A stretch of DNA of 64,000 nt from Spinacia oleracea. Its lineage: Eukaryota; Streptophyta; Magnoliopsida; Caryophyllales; Amaranthaceae. The stretch lies in assembly GCF_020520425.1 (NCBI RefSeq), contig NC_079488.1:4131747-4195746 (forward strand), written 5' to 3'. The notes under the pieces were generated by a model. The model had not been told where the DNA came from. It did not search any database and saw nothing but the letters and a program-made list of their open reading frames with translations. Below are positions 62,731-64,000 of this stretch, in pieces. The stretch's first letter is position 1, and each line of letters begins with the position of its first letter. Both the position numbers and the translations under genes were made by a program.

Positions 62731-64000
62731 TGAAGGAAATAATGCCCTTGGTCCAAGTATGCATTCTATGTTAAGTCTAATAAATGCGGTTCAGTATTAA
62801 TTAACAAGTTAATAATTCAGTGAGATCAAGTGAGCTGAATGCCTAGCTAGAGGCCGCTTCAGTTCAAGTGGAATTAATGATATTAATCCACAGCTTACTC
62901 TTGACTGAACCCGTAGGGTCACACAAATAGTACGTAAACGGATCAAGTATTTAATGGCATTAAATACTCCATCTATGAATATTCGGAACCGACGGATCTT
63001 GGTTTCAGTGGGAGCTAAGATCGTCACAGGCAAGAAATGAATACTCCGGAAACGATGATATTGCCGGAAACGGAAATATGGATCGTATCGGAAATATAAA
63101 TATTATCCAAGTCGTAGATGTTGCCGGAAACGGAAACATGGTACGTATCGGAAATGGAAATATTGCCAGAATCGGAAATATTGCCGGAAACGGAAATATT
63201 GTCAGAATCGGAAATATTACCGGAATCGGAAAATAATTCCGGAAACGGAAATATTAAATATTTGTTCGAAACGGAAATTAATTCCGGAATCGGAAATATT
63301 AAATATTGTTCGTATCGGAAATGAATTCCGGAATCGGAAAATTTAATCGGAAGCGCATCGTACGAATAAGCATTGGACGAGGCCCAGCACGAAGCCAGGC
63401 CATCGCCCAGCAAGCCAAGCGCGCCGCACAAACAGCCACGCCAGGCCCAGCGCAAGGCCAGGCCCAGCAGGCTGCGCAGCGCGCACAGCACGCGCAGCGC
63501 GCAGCGCGCCCGGGCGCTGCGTGGGCTGCTGCTCGCGCGCACGCATGGGGGGCCCATCGTGGCTGCCGTGCGTGTGTGTGCAAGTGTTTGTGTTCGTGCA
63601 CGTTTCCTAAAACATGCAGAGTTCGGTTAATGATTAAATTCCTAATTCTATTTGATAAATTAATTAAATTAGAGTTCTTGTAGGATTCTAGGTTTAATTA
63701 ATTTGTATCTGAATAGGATTTCGATTCCCTTTCCATACCCCTATAAATATGAGGCTAGGGCTCACAATTTATAATAAGTTTCAAAGTATTCAAAGTGAGT
63801 TTTTGAGAGAAAAATTTAGTCACACATTTGCCTATAAAGTGCCGAAAATAATAGTACCTTAAGGGCGATTCTAGTTGGTCAATCTTAAGGCGGATCCGGA
63901 CGTGCTGGACTATCTACGGAGGGACGACACTTGGAGTCCTAAAGACTTGTTCTTGTTCGGTTCGGGCGCAGCTAGGGAAGGCACGCAACAAAGAGTATGC
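62731..64000 (+). mobile_element. Copia LTR, third copy, cut by window end
   Basis: Same start TGAAGGAAATAATGCCC. Shorter repeats than the other copies and several base changes. TATA box at 63742, conserved block at 63857-63988 with a 2-base loss. It inserted into the same Gypsy-type LTR. Confidence 0.9.

Overview
This is a piece of a flowering-plant (dicot) nuclear genome: AT-rich, with intron-split genes using GT..AG splicing, LTR retrotransposons with tRNA-Met-type primer binding sites, and many small DNA transposons. The O-methyltransferase resembles the phenylpropanoid/flavonoid enzyme (PFOMT) known from the ice plant, so I lean towards the order Caryophyllales. That placement rests on memory of the protein family, not on a search.

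I can support three host genes. (1) A small secreted cysteine-rich (defensin-like) peptide gene on the minus strand, two exons between 13651 and 14964. (2) A seven-exon YSL7-type oligopeptide/metal-chelate transporter on the plus strand, 17449-27966 (CDS 2001 nt, 666 aa), whose introns hold Stowaway, hAT and CACTA-like insertions and an intronic tandem repeat. (3) A five-exon cation-dependent O-methyltransferase (CCoAOMT/PFOMT type) on the plus strand, 37809-41040 (720 nt, 239 aa). All three have continuous reading frames across the proposed splice sites. I see no sign that they work in one pathway.

Layout: 1-401 is the 3' part of a Copia LTR cut by the window edge. 577-8070 is a young, complete Ty3/Gypsy-like element without gag-pol, inserted into a Helitron-like repeat with a 5-bp target duplication. 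8071-17350 holds Helitron-like, Mutator-like, Stowaway and Harbinger-type elements plus the peptide gene and the YSL promoter. 28053-37644 is a 4.8-kb direct tandem duplication lying exactly between the YSL and OMT genes. 41041-48222 is a cluster of nested DNA elements, several filled with simple-sequence arrays. 48223-50058 is plain intergenic DNA. From 50059 on, a minus-strand Gypsy-type LTR is split by one complete but decayed Copia element (50975-61495) and by the start of a second one (62731 to the window end).

The most unusual signals are a roughly 130-nt block in the Copia LTR that is almost invariant while its neighbourhood has diverged, the recent 4.8-kb duplication between two genes, retrotransposons with young LTRs but dead or absent coding regions, the peptide gene wedged between two Helitron-like ends, and non-autonomous DNA transposons carrying large simple repeats.
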